Of a stretch of DNA of 52,707 nt, positions 1 to 10,765 are shown in pieces. A model generated the notes under the pieces. It saw only the letters and a program-made list of their open reading frames with translations, ran no database searches and had not been told where the DNA came from. The stretch's first letter is position 1. Each line of letters opens with the position of its first letter. Made by a program: the position numbers and the translations under genes. This stretch comes from Paramarasmius palmivorus. Taxonomy: Eukaryota; Basidiomycota; Agaricomycetes; Agaricales; Marasmiaceae. The stretch covers positions 1 through 52,707 of the forward strand of contig JAYKXP010000231.1 of the NCBI GenBank assembly GCA_037176845.1, in the 5' to 3' direction.

Positions 1-1742
1 TCCAGGCGAAGGGTAATAAAGCCCGTACGACAGGATGAAATAAACTGTATCCGCAGTAACAAGATCATAAATTCTTTCCTTGTATAGTGCATGGTTTACT
101 CACCAATGGAAGCGATGCAAGATACCAGAACCATGATCTATTGTGCACTGATAAATTCATGATGCTCTCCGAGTCGTTCTGGGCATGAAAGACATACGGT
201 TAAAACAAAGACAAGGAAGTTTCCTCGAGTTCGGGCTGGAATAAACATTGAGTTAGACACGCGCGGTAAATAAGGTAACTTCACAAACTTACATCGTTGA
301 ACGCATCGGATCAAGAAACTGACATATCAAGGAATCAGATATGTGAAGCACTGCATTGGTATGAAACCCACATTTGCGTCGAGCTTCTGATCAAAGACTA
401 GGTGCCGTCCTATATCAGCCATCCAAGTGGAAAAGAAATGCTGGCATACATACATTGATCAGCATCGAGAGCTATTCCGATAAACATTGCGTTAGCTCAT
501 CCCGACACTCGGAATGTTAACTTGGAGTCTAAATACTCACTGTTTGGCTCCTGCACAATGATTAGTACTAGTATGCCCACAGTACAAGAAGACAATGGAT
601 ACCATAGCAGCTGGTCAAGGAATAGTGGATTTGCGTAGTGCGTGATCAAATATGAGTATAAGTTATGCAAAAGCAAGGCCTGATGGGCGGTATCCATCGA
701 ACTAATCTTGACTTGAGTAAAAGACGCGATTGCGCTGAGTTGAGAAGCGTACAAGACAGCAAAAACCTATTATAATGTTGAGCTCACAAGTAAAAGGTAT
801 GAAAAGATCACATACTTCCAGTTTAGTTTGCAAGGCGTCTTGATGCCAATAAGTCTAAGGCAGTGGAGGAAGTTCGACAGGTCACCGAGAGGTATAACCG
901 CAATTTACTTGTACGGACCTGGGAGTATGACCAAGCTAAAATACTGTTGACACCCCAAAACCTAATATCAATCCTCCTCATTAGACAACAGTACGTAGAC
1001 CGCAGACAGCCCTCTTACGCAGTGGCGATCAAGGTGGCGACAAACAATATACCAAGCTATAGAGCCCAATCAGCTAAGCACCGGCTTCAAAATTCTCATG
1101 TAGCATGAGACTCACAATAGACGAGTCAAAAGGAGAGGACTGCATGGCAGCGGACATTTTACGAATAGAGAGCGGGAGGCAAGAGGGCTTTCCCATCCAG
1201 CAACCAAGCGGCCTTTCATTAGAGACTAATTCCCACGCTTCCTCCACCGTGACGAGACGTAATCATCCAACCGATGCTCTTCCGAATCCCCAATCCGCCC
1301 TTATGCCCTTTAAACTTCAGATCTACGCTGATTACATTCCAGAGCTGGCAGATTATTGCGCATCGTATCCTTGTAAGGGTAAACAAGTGCAGGTAACAAA
1401 AGAATAACCGCAAAAGACAAAACTTGTTCCGACTTGGCCGCGATAAAGAAAAGTGCAAGAAATATCCCATATGCACTTCTGCCTTCTACCGGAAGGTCAG
1501 CCAAGCCAGTTATAGTATATTAACTCGTCCTTCTGAGAGCTGAGATGTCAGATATAGTTGGAACGGGGCAGAGGTTGTCGTCGCGACAAATCAAACCATA
1601 GATAGACTGTTCCTTGCCGGCCGTTGCCGCTCCCAACTGAATTGGCTCCAAATCAATCGACGGCCTTTTTTACTCACGCCTCTCTGTTTCTTGTTTCTCC
1701 TCACTTTCCGGTGGTCCCAGCGTGTTTAATCATCAGCCACTT
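1..1742. other. Leading stretch without a recognisable gene
   Basis: I read all frames and found only short open frames without recognisable motifs, plausible splice-linked exons or domain similarity. The last 150 bases, just before the intron at 1743, are pyrimidine-rich and probably belong to the promoter and 5' untranslated region of the downstream Puf gene. Nothing else is claimed here. Confidence 0.5.
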
Positions 1743-1791
1743 GTAAGTCCTTTGGGTCTCTGTTAGTCGTCACTACTAATAACACTGGCAG
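1743..1791 (+). other. Probable 5'UTR intron of the Puf gene
   Basis: A 49-base segment begins with GTAAGTCC, contains the branch-like ACTAAT about 14 bases before its end and finishes in GGCAG. It lies about 250 bases upstream of the Puf start codon and no coding frame runs across it, so it is read as an intron in the leader. This rests on splice-site appearance only. Confidence 0.45.
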
Positions 1792-2042
1792 CGACACTTA
1801 CCTTTCATCCCTGATACAGCCAAAGTATAAACATCGCTCTTTGCCGCCACACGGCGACCGCACGTTCTTCGTCATTAATCTCGCTGCCGCCTTGGTTCGT
1901 GATTCTCCTGCCTTACCATACCTTTAGAGATATTTCAGTACACACTAGTCCTTCTCTGGTCCTTTGTGCTGGTTTATCCCTGGGTCTTGACTGACACTGG
2001 AATTGAACTGGCCATTTCTATTAGCAATTCCATTTTACGACC

Positions 2043-4805
2043 ATGCCATCCGCAAGCAAGGCAGACAAACACAAAGAAGCGGCACATTCCAAAAAGGGCG
2101 ATCCAAAGGTAGCATCCTACTCAGAGCTGCATCTCACTTTGCTAAAATAAAATAATTCTCGACCTCAACTAGAATTCGATGGCCCTAAAGCTGGATTCCG
2201 ACTCTCGCTGTTCACCGGCCGCTACCAAAGAACGAACAGTGCCTCCACGTACAACTCGGTCGCGCGTTCCAAGCAATGATCAGCGAACATGCCAGAAGGA
2301 ATCCAAATGGTCCATCCCAGCCGGAGAAAGGAAAACAAGAAGGAAAGTGAGTATATCAAATATGATAATTATCGTGTTCCGAATCTGACCTGTCGCAGGA
2401 GGATGACGACCTACCAGAAGCTCGAGGAAGTTCGAATCAGAAGCACCCCGACCAATACAAAGGAGTCAAAGTCACGGTCGGATCCTATTACTTACCTTTT
2501 GACTGACTCTGACATGAGTCGTGACCAGATTATGACAAGAACCAGAACTCAAGACGCCAAAAGCAAGGGCTCATCCTCGACACTCGAGAAAGATCATCCA
2601 ACCAACGCTTGCTCAAGAAACGACACCATAGGAATTCCTTCGGCAAGCTATAACTCTCCTACGATGAACAAGTCCCTACCTTACTACTCGGACGTCCACC
2701 ATTTATCTGATCACCAATCTAGTGCCGAAGCATCCGATGCGAACTTATACACTGCATATCATCAGCCAAAGTCTCGGAAAGTACCGCAGGTTGATAATAC
2801 ATTCGTGGCGGCGCCACAGAGTGTAGATCCTTATCGGAGTTGGCCCTGCAATGCCGGTGGTTTGCTGCCGATGCAAGGATTACCGCCGATTGATTATTGG
2901 CCATCAAAGTATTCTTATGGACATTCGACGCTACCCTTCGGTGGAATGACTCCTTCGAGTCCTCATCCCTACTGGTTTAATCCAGTAGACACATGGCGCA
3001 ACTCGTTCTTCAATGGTATTTGGGTGCGGAATCTGCTATTTTCGATTAGGAGTGATATTAAAATGGTTGGTATGTAGGCCTCTTTTGTTTCCCCAGGTCC
3101 TTTTCCCAATTTCGTAATGCCACCGCAAGATTTGTACTATCAGCCGCCAAATCCTTCTCCCGGACAATACCACCCGCCCTTTAATCCGGCGTACCTCCCT
3201 TTACAGCCAACAGCTCAGCCCAACTCCGTCCAAATCACTCCGCCCTGCGCTCAAATCGTTCAGCCCAATGTTCAGACTGCTCTAGACACTAGAAGTGCGA
3301 GACTCGCCGCATTCCATTCTAGTCAGCCCGCTAAATGGGTACTCGAGGTATTCTCGATGCAATTTATTTGATTTGTACACTGACTTTGACTGCCGCAGGA
3401 CATTATTGGTTGTATGGTTGAATTCAGCTTCGACAGATATGGTAGTCGATTCGTCCAAGATAGATTAGACGAAGCCTCCGATACTCAGATACAAGTTGTC
3501 TTTGATGAATTGGTGCCTAGTACTGCACTTCCCTTGATGTTCGATATCTTCGGAAACTATGTAAGTCAACGATACTCCATATGCATTTATCTTTACTCAA
3601 TAATATCTGGTAATGGCAGGTTATTCAAAAGCTATTCGACCTAGCTACTCAAGATCGCAAGACGCTGCTAGCCTCGATGATGGAAGGGCATCTACTAGCC
3701 CTTAGCGTTCAAATCCACGGATCCCGCGTGGTGCAGAAGGTGCGCTGCTAAGAACTGCTACCAAACTATTGCCGCTGATTAGCACCATAAAAGGCTTTGC
3801 AGCACATATCATCAGATCATAGGCGTCGATTTCTTGTAGAACTGGAGCCTCATGTAGAGCTCTGCATACGTGATCCTCATGCTAACTTTGCAAGCACTCT
3901 CAAGTCTATGCCGATTGAAAACGCTTTTTAATGACAATCCTACAGGTCATTGAAAAGTTCCTCGAATATTTGAGTGCCGAAGAGCTACCGTTCCTACAAA
4001 CGATTCATACTTCTACCTTCGAGCTGGCAACCCACCGCTTCGGGTGCCGCGTGGTTCGCAAATGCCTAGAATTGCTTCCGCGCGAAGTTACAGCCCCGAT
4101 ATTTCATGAGATATACAGGAAAACTATGTTGCTAATTTTGGATCAATTTGGGGTGAGTTTCGTTTTACCGCCTAGTACTGCATGAGTGCTACTAAATCGA
4201 GTTCAATCTATCTGAGCAGAACTATCTTATCCAGTTCATTGCACGAAATGGCAATGAACACGATAAATATATCATTCTATCGAAGATTCGCGGCAATGTA
4301 ATCGAGCTTGCCTGCAACAAGTATTCCTCGAACGCTCTGGAAGAGATGATGGCGGTAGCCGACCCCGCTACCAAGTCCAGCATTATCGACGAATTGCTGG
4401 TGCCCGTGGACTCAGCCGACGAGTCTCCTGTTTATGTTCTGGCAAACAATTGCTATGGCAGTAAGGATTTGTTGATGCTCCGCTTTGATTTTGATAACGG
4501 ATCAAATATTCGCAGACTACGTGCTCCAGCGAGCAATCGCCGTGGCTGATACCGAGCAAAAAGCCCAGTTGCAGAAACGCGTACGAGAAGACATTTTGCT
4601 AGGATCTCGCCACTCTTGTATATCAGACAAGCGCCTCTTTATAGGTCCGTACTTTTCTTCTGCAGTGCGGCACACGATGAACCCTGCTGCTAGTCCAACG
4701 CCTGCTCGACAATTTGCTGAATTGAACTCTATCTTGACTTCAACTACCGGACTTTCTACTATCTTGCTACCATTCATGATCTTTATCTCCCTACTCGTTT
4801 GCTAA
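2043..4805 (+). CDS. Pumilio/Puf-family RNA-binding protein (11 exons, about 719 aa)
   Basis: A cytoplasmic-type Puf protein, expected to bind UGUA-like elements in mRNA 3'UTRs and control stability or translation. Exons: 2043-2108, 2173-2346, 2399-2464, 2529-3015, 3097-3347, 3399-3560, 3620-3739, 3794-3889, 3946-4152, 4220-4460, 4516-4805; they sum to 720 codons. The first ~330 residues are basic, then Pro/Gln/Tyr-rich and probably disordered. Eight Puf repeats follow, with RNA-contact triplets visible as SRFVQ, NYVIQ, SRVVQ, NFVIE, CRVVR, NYLIQ, SNALE and NYVLQ. Intron 3890-3945 must use a GC donor (GCAAGC); splicing it restores repeat 4 exactly. The donor of intron 2465-2528 is weak, and GT sites at 2471 or 2477 would keep the same frame. 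The tail after repeat 8 ends in a hydrophobic stretch and may be mis-terminated. Family call is firm; target mRNAs are unknown. Confidence 0.9.
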
Positions 4806-5083
4806 TTTCAGTGGCGCTGGCTTCGTGTAGCGTTTTTTTTTACTATTCGAGTCCAAAGCTCTTGGATTAGTACGATCCCATTGTTTTTTCTTCGGTCCCG
4901 CCGCTCAGTACTGCAGTGTTTGCTTCGTCTGTATTGCCATGTATTTAACTACAAAGAATTCTGGCTTTGTTGAATTCAATAAACCACGATGAACATAGGT
5001 CTGATCGTGTGAATATCAACTAAGTGGTGGCTATATTTTTCCACGCCTTGTTGACCTCCCCGCTACTTTCAACCACTACTATC

Positions 5084-6744
5084 ATGTCCGATTTCAAGGT
5101 AAGAAATGCTTGGTTCACATCCACGATTTTATATATTCAAAAGCGAGAAACTAGCCAAAAACTAGCGGCGCCGACAAGATTTACTGGGATATTTGGATGC
5201 AAATCTGGAAAAAAGCAGCGAAATCTTCGGCTTTGGAGTTGGGAACTGCGCCGCTGTTGATACAGTTGCGGTCGGTGTGTCGAGAGTGGCAGGAGATGGT
5301 CGATGGCACAAAAGAATTGTGGAGTTATATTAACATTCGATCCCTCGACGGCGCCGGTCTTCGTTTTATCGGGCGGCAAATAAAACAATCTGGCGAAACC
5401 GACCTTCATATATCTCTTCACCGCACTCAGCTGCACTTTGCTCCTGGCTTTCGATACCAGAATTCTCCAAGCATAGTCGCACTTTTGGCAGCCAAACCAA
5501 GATGGAAGACAGTGTCATTCGACCTGCACTACCCCGAGGATCTGCCATCCATTTTGTTCCCTATTCCTTCGTCCCTTCCTCGCCTACGCCACTTCCATGC
5601 CACTTTTACCTGCGTCGTGGTGTGCAGTTTTGCAAATGCCATCTTCAAGGCGTTGGCAACTAGTCCGCGGCTTAAGACGATAGGATGGCATGGCAAAACC
5701 ACCGGGGGGATTATAGACCATCCCTTCATCCATTCTAACCTGGTCCAGGTTTTCGGACTCCGATTGTCCATGTTTACCCATTTATCCCTGCATTCTATTC
5801 TCGACCACGACTTTCTCTCCATGCTCGAGAAGTGCTCAAACTTGATATCCATCCACATCCTCGCATTATATATCCCGGGATACGACTCCTCATTAAAGAT
5901 CGTTAATCTCCGCCGCTTGCAACATTTTCGCATTGGTGGCCTTAACACCGACAGAGTACTATTACTCTTGCATATCCGGGTGCCACCGATGTCGCAAGTT
6001 TCCTTCGGAGAAGCCCAAATCGACCTAGAACCAGTCCAATCCTTCTTAGCATGCAACAGCCCTATAATCCACGAGTTCAACGTGACCCTGCCCAAGGACT
6101 CGCAAAAGCCTTGCCACTTCGAGGCCGTGGAATTCTGCCTTCGACGAACTGCCCAACATCTGCGGCGCGCCGGAGTATTCTTAATCTCAGGCAAAACAAG
6201 GGTTGCTCCGGCCCCATACGCGTTGCCAACCACACCATTTACACTACCACATCTATCGGCACTGACCATAAAGTGCTTTCTTCACGGAGAAGACCCAATG
6301 CATTTACCTTTCCTTGGTAAAATGCAAGCACCGAGGCTGACGCATTTGATGGTAGAGTTCCCAGGCCCTTGCTTGGGAGACATAGCTTTGTTCGTATCTC
6401 GCTCCCAATGCCCATTATTGTTTATCCAGTCTCCTCTTCACATCGGCGACATGGATTGGTTGGAAGCATTCCTGGATGCGGCACCGACGGTCATTTGGGG
6501 TCAGTTCTATCTGGACCAAGTTATACCACTGCTTCGGAGATTGGTGATGACCAACACTTTCGGCGAATATCGTTTTTGGAGATATTTGCAAAGCTTGTAT
6601 CTCTTGATCGACGAAGAAGAAGCAGTAGGAAAAGAAAGGCCACCAGATATAAAGATTTTCACTAGCGTGCGCCCTAATACCAGTATAACCGAAGGATATG
6701 CATTCTTTCATTCCGTGGCCGATCCCGATGGTATATTGTTTTGA
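5084..6744 (+). CDS. F-box protein with leucine-rich C-terminal region (534 aa)
   Basis: Starting at the ATG at 5084 gives a 5-codon first exon. The intron at 5099-5154 (56 bp, donor GTAAGA, phase 0) then joins to a 530-residue frame ending at 6744. The N-terminal part has the second half of a degenerate F-box as found in Agaricomycetes: LIQLRSVCREW, then ELWSYI. The remainder is rich in regularly spaced leucines (for example FTHLSLHSILDHDFL), consistent with LRR-type substrate-recognition repeats. In family terms it would be an SCF ubiquitin-ligase adaptor; its substrate cannot be inferred. A 246-codon open frame on the opposite strand inside it is treated as a shadow. Confidence 0.75.
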
Positions 6745-7280
6745 AGATTGAATCTCCTTCAGGGTCCGGACTATCTCTAGTAGATAGTTTAGCTGTTTTA
6801 GTATGGTCGTGGCAGACCACCAATTTTTTGACTTTATTGATACTTGACTCTTGTGTTCGTAGCTTGCAATACAATCCCCTGATGAGGAGCTATCTAAATC
6901 GAGTCCAGGTGACTTCCAGCAATGGAGGCAATCGAAGAGATGCGACCGGAAAGAACGGCGTCTCGGATAACGGCACTCCGGCACTCAACCGGCACTCTTA
7001 ACCTTTACGACTGGGCAGCAATATCTTCCGAATTGGACCGAAAGTGCCTCTACCCTATACTTCCACAACCTGGACCATTTCATCCCTCTAGTAGCATTGG
7101 GTGGTCTAATGGCTGATCTGTGACAGGGTAGAAGACAACACACAAGTCCGCAAAGATCAACGAACGCTTAGCATCAGCAACAACGGCGCCAAACAGTCAT
7201 GAAAGGTTTTATTCTGGCCAACATCCCAACTTTTCAATCCTACAACGAAATCACAACGAAAGCTGCCAAATAAATCTTCT
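6745..7280. other. Intergenic stretch, nothing recognised
   Basis: Between the F-box stop codon and the first recognisable fatty acid synthase similarity no motif or spliceable coding segment was found. Short open frames exist but none resembles a known family. Confidence 0.4.
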
Positions 7281-7289
7281 TTTGCAACA

Positions 7290-9090
7290 TGCGCAACCAA
7301 GAAACGTTCCAGTCATGTCCTTGGAGCCTGCCCATATTCGCAATTCTGGCGAAGATGGTGAGGCACTCCCAGCCCTATGCTTCCTCCCGAGCAAGGAGAT
7401 GAGCTTTGAAAGCCTGAGAAGCTTCGTATTCTTGTATTCAGCACCAAGGATGGTGCGTTGCTTGATCTATCTTCGCGTTCTTGTTTCTAAAGTCTCTTTG
7501 CAGGTCCCGGCATGAGGACTCCGATTGCTCACTCCCTCTACGACCAAATCCTCGCCTCTCCTATTCATTGAACCAAAGCAAACGACTTCCCAGAATCAGC
7601 TACCCATTGTTATTAATTTTCGTTCTGGCAGTTTAAGTGGTATTGACCCACTCACTGCTAGGAACGCCGATGACAAGGGCGCACGCGCCATCGTCCTTGG
7701 AGATCGCGCAAAGGGAGGTGCCGAGTTCTACGACTTTCTTTCGGTGAAGTACGAAGACAACTGGAGCAGAAAATGGTCCCCAGGACGAGCCAAGACTAGG
7801 TGCAGTTTCAATATCTGCTGCGTACACAAATAGCTAACTTTGTTTTCCAGCGATGGCTCTATTCATCTTGACACTCCATTCTCTCATCTCCTCGGCAAGT
7901 CACCCATCATGGTTGCCGGTATGACACCCTCGACTGTCAAGGGTGGCTTCGTAAGCGCAGTTCTTGACGCCGGCTACCGCATCGAACTCGCTGGTGGTAG
8001 CCATTACAACGCCGCTGCCCTTTGAGCCAAGGTCTCGGAGATCCAATCCAAGATTCCTCCTGGTTTCGGCATTACTCTCAACTCCCTCTATATCAACCCA
8101 AGGCAGTTTGGATTCCAGTTCCCCTTGTGCCAGGAGATGAGAAGGGAAGGTCTTTCTACCGAAGGTTTTTGTGCTGCCACTGGTATCCCCAGTGCCGAGA
8201 AGGCCGTCGAGATTATTGATGGTCTCAGAAACGCCGGCATCAAGCACGTTTCCTTCAAGCCAGGCTCCATCGGCAGCATTTGCCAAGTCGTCAACATCGC
8301 CACTGCCAATCCCTCAACAATCCTCTTCCATTCGTCGAGACTTTCTTCCAGAAGTGTCCTTCGATCAAGTACGACCAGTCTTCTACAAACAGTCTTCCCG
8401 CCATTGACCTGGCGATGTACGAGGACCGCCGTGATGTCGCTGTTCCATTTGCCCTCAAATTCCAATGCAAGCCTTCTATGGGCTCAGCACCAATTCATGA
8501 AATCGTCGAAGGACATAACACGCGCATCAAGAAGTTCTGCTGGAAATTGCGGCACGGTGACGGCGAGTCGCTTCCAAATTTGGCAATGTCCCTCTTACCA
8601 ACGAGTCATACTCTTGCATTTTGGTCGGCTTCAACCCCGTCTGCATCAACCTCTGCTTCTCGTGCCGCGTTTCTCTTCCCGCAGCAATCGCACATAGTCT
8701 CTGGTCCAGTGCCGCTACTCATCACTACGCCGAGAACGCCGTCGCAAAGGCAAGTGTACAATTACCTTGGTAATACTTTACTTTGCTAATGAAGTGCCTC
8801 ACCAGATGCGGTGTTTCCTTTGTTGGAATGGTCCTTCCAGGCGATGAGTTGCCTGCCAAGATTCGCCATGCCGGCATGATGGGCGGAAACATCACCGCCA
8901 GCGTCAAGACCAGCGAGGCGAGAAGGTGCTAGCTGGTTCTGCTGAAGTGCTCAGCCCAGCACCGCCCATGTTTTCACTGGTCAAGGATCCCAAGAACCCG
9001 GCATGGTTATGGGTTTGTGCAGCAGCTCGAGCCGACGGGGACCGTTCTTTTTCCTGCTATAGGCAATCCATTCCACTCCAGATACCTGCG
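7290..9090 (+). pseudogene. FAS1: Relic of fungal fatty acid synthase beta subunit (FAS1)
   Basis: Pieces of one fungal FAS beta subunit appear in the right order but in shifting frames. They are an acyltransferase tail (RTPIAHSLYDQILASPI near 7515), then LSGIDPLTARN near 7635, then the enoyl reductase segment (KSPIMVAGMTPSTVKGGF and ELAGGSHYNAAAL, 7890-8025; LNSLYINPRQFGFQFPL near 8070). After these come a MaoC/hot-dog dehydratase piece (NPVCINLCFSCRVSL near 8635; FVGMVLPGDELPAKIRH near 8820) and the start of the malonyl-palmitoyl transferase (FTGQGSQEPGM near 8973). The full gene is about 6 kb, so most sequence between the pieces has been deleted. Internal stops and frame changes rule out a functional enzyme. 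The relic ends about 80 bases from the stop codon of the converging oxygenase gene. Confidence 0.85.
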
Positions 9091-9172
9091 GACTGGTGCC
9101 ATGCCCTTCCGAACATGCAATGTAACGCCTCTGTATAAGCGCTGCCTGGGCAGCTTCAATCATACTATCTAT

Positions 9173-10765
9173 TTACACCTCTTCTGCGTCATCGACTTCT
9201 TCACCAAATGAATAGTACTGCTTTGAAGCTGCCACTTCTGATAGCTGACCAGCTTTGTACTTAGAAAAAATGCTTGAGATGCGACTAGAAGTAACGATAG
9301 CCAGCCCTGTCTGCACAACCTTAGGATTAGAATCGTCGGGATGCACATTCTGCAGGCTGGTCCCATGAACATCCTCAGGCTTCCAGATTACCAGAGTATT
9401 CGCAGCTCCTTGTACCCGAATGCGAAGGCGACCATTATAGAAATGACCGCCCTCTTCAGGACTGCCATCCCGGCCCGTTGTCCATGAAATTGCAAACCTG
9501 TGAGGCTGGCTCTCGGTGTGCATGCATCTTGGATCTTCATTGAGCGAACGCAAAAACAAGATTGAAGTGGCGAACCTTGCGTAGTTCTTGGCGCAGACCC
9601 CGCAGGGTGGTGCTAGTTCAGCATCGCGAAGAGGAATATCCACTCCACCAATGCGAACAGTATACATTCTAGTAGCTTCGCCATTGTAATAGATGCTAGG
9701 ATCCATGCGATAGATGCCCAACTCGCCGATGAAATCCTCGAAGTCCGCAAGCACATCATCTGGCATCATTGTAACTGCGAGATTCCAGAGCAATGCGAAG
9801 ATAGCTGATGTATCGTAGTGCAAACTTCTCTTCTCGTCACTCGCCATGCTTCTGATAATATTTTTTGCCCAAGCAAATAAAGGCTGCGACCGAGAGCCTG
9901 CACTCCAGCCACTCAAAGTCAAACTCCCTGCATCATCAAGCTCTCAAGCAAAATCATTAGCTTAAGATTACTGCAAATACAACATGGTGCAACTTACCCG
10001 AATACTGCGAGACACGTTTATGTTATCTCTGACCACCTTATCGACCCAAGCTGCGACTTCTTGAACAGGGCAGAAATCGCGGATAACTAGCATTTCGGTA
10101 GTTCCATCTTCTCCAATGAAATATGCGTCTTCATCTGGACCCAAATCGAAGTTTAACTGCGAGAGATCAACTTCTTCAAGGGGTTTCCGTGCAGTTCGCG
10201 AATCATGAAGTTTTCCGGACTTGACCCACTGCTTCCACTGCTCAGTCACAACTGGATTATCTGATATCCAAATCCCTTTCCGCGGATAAGCATCTTTGTT
10301 GCGAGAGTTTGGAACGATGATAGTGCGAATATTGGCGTAAATATTTGCAGCTCGGCTTAGAGAAGGACTGCTATCGCGGTTCAAGGCGAGATCTGCAATA
10401 AGCTTTTCCCGAGCTCTGCGAGAGTTGCGCCTGCCCTCTCGAGCTGCATCCATCAGATTCTTCAGGTCCTGGTACCCATGAGATTCATTGTAGAACCACG
10501 AGATGAAATCACGTAAAAGCACTTCACTCGGCGGTGGAGATTTGTAGCGGCCTGGTACGGTGTGCTTGCTCAGTTCATTGGAGAGAGAACAAACACCTGA
10601 ATAGAATACAATTGGGTTTCGGAGTGATTCGCGGAGTTGGGCAGAGTACTCGGTTTTTTGGAGAATCAAAGACGCAAGATCGGAGTATCGAGCAAATTGC
10701 TGCTCTCGAATATGCCGCTTTGAGCCAATGTTTTGGGCCTCGAAAGCGTTAGCTGATAGGGGCAT
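9173..10765 (-). CDS. 2OG-Fe(II) dioxygenase-like protein, possibly TET/JBP-related (511 aa)
   Basis: Two 256-codon exons (10765-9998 and 9940-9173, the last codon being the stop) are joined by a 57-bp GTAAGT intron (9941-9997) in phase 0. The C-terminal half has the signature end of a double-stranded beta-helix oxygenase: GGHFYNGRLRIRV, then DVHGTSLQ (candidate distal iron-binding His near residue 446), then GLAIVTSSRI (candidate 2-oxoglutarate-binding Arg near 475). This spacing resembles the fungal TET/JBP-like dioxygenases that are abundant in Agaricomycetes. The first iron ligands are not clear; an MHTES segment near residue 394 is a candidate. The N-terminal half is helical and unassigned. 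No signal peptide. Fold call moderately firm, subfamily tentative, substrate unknown. Confidence 0.65.

Noticed and set aside
5529..6269. 246-codon open frame on the minus strand
   Set aside because: It lies entirely inside the plus-strand F-box gene, has no recognisable motif, and its composition follows from the codon usage of that gene.
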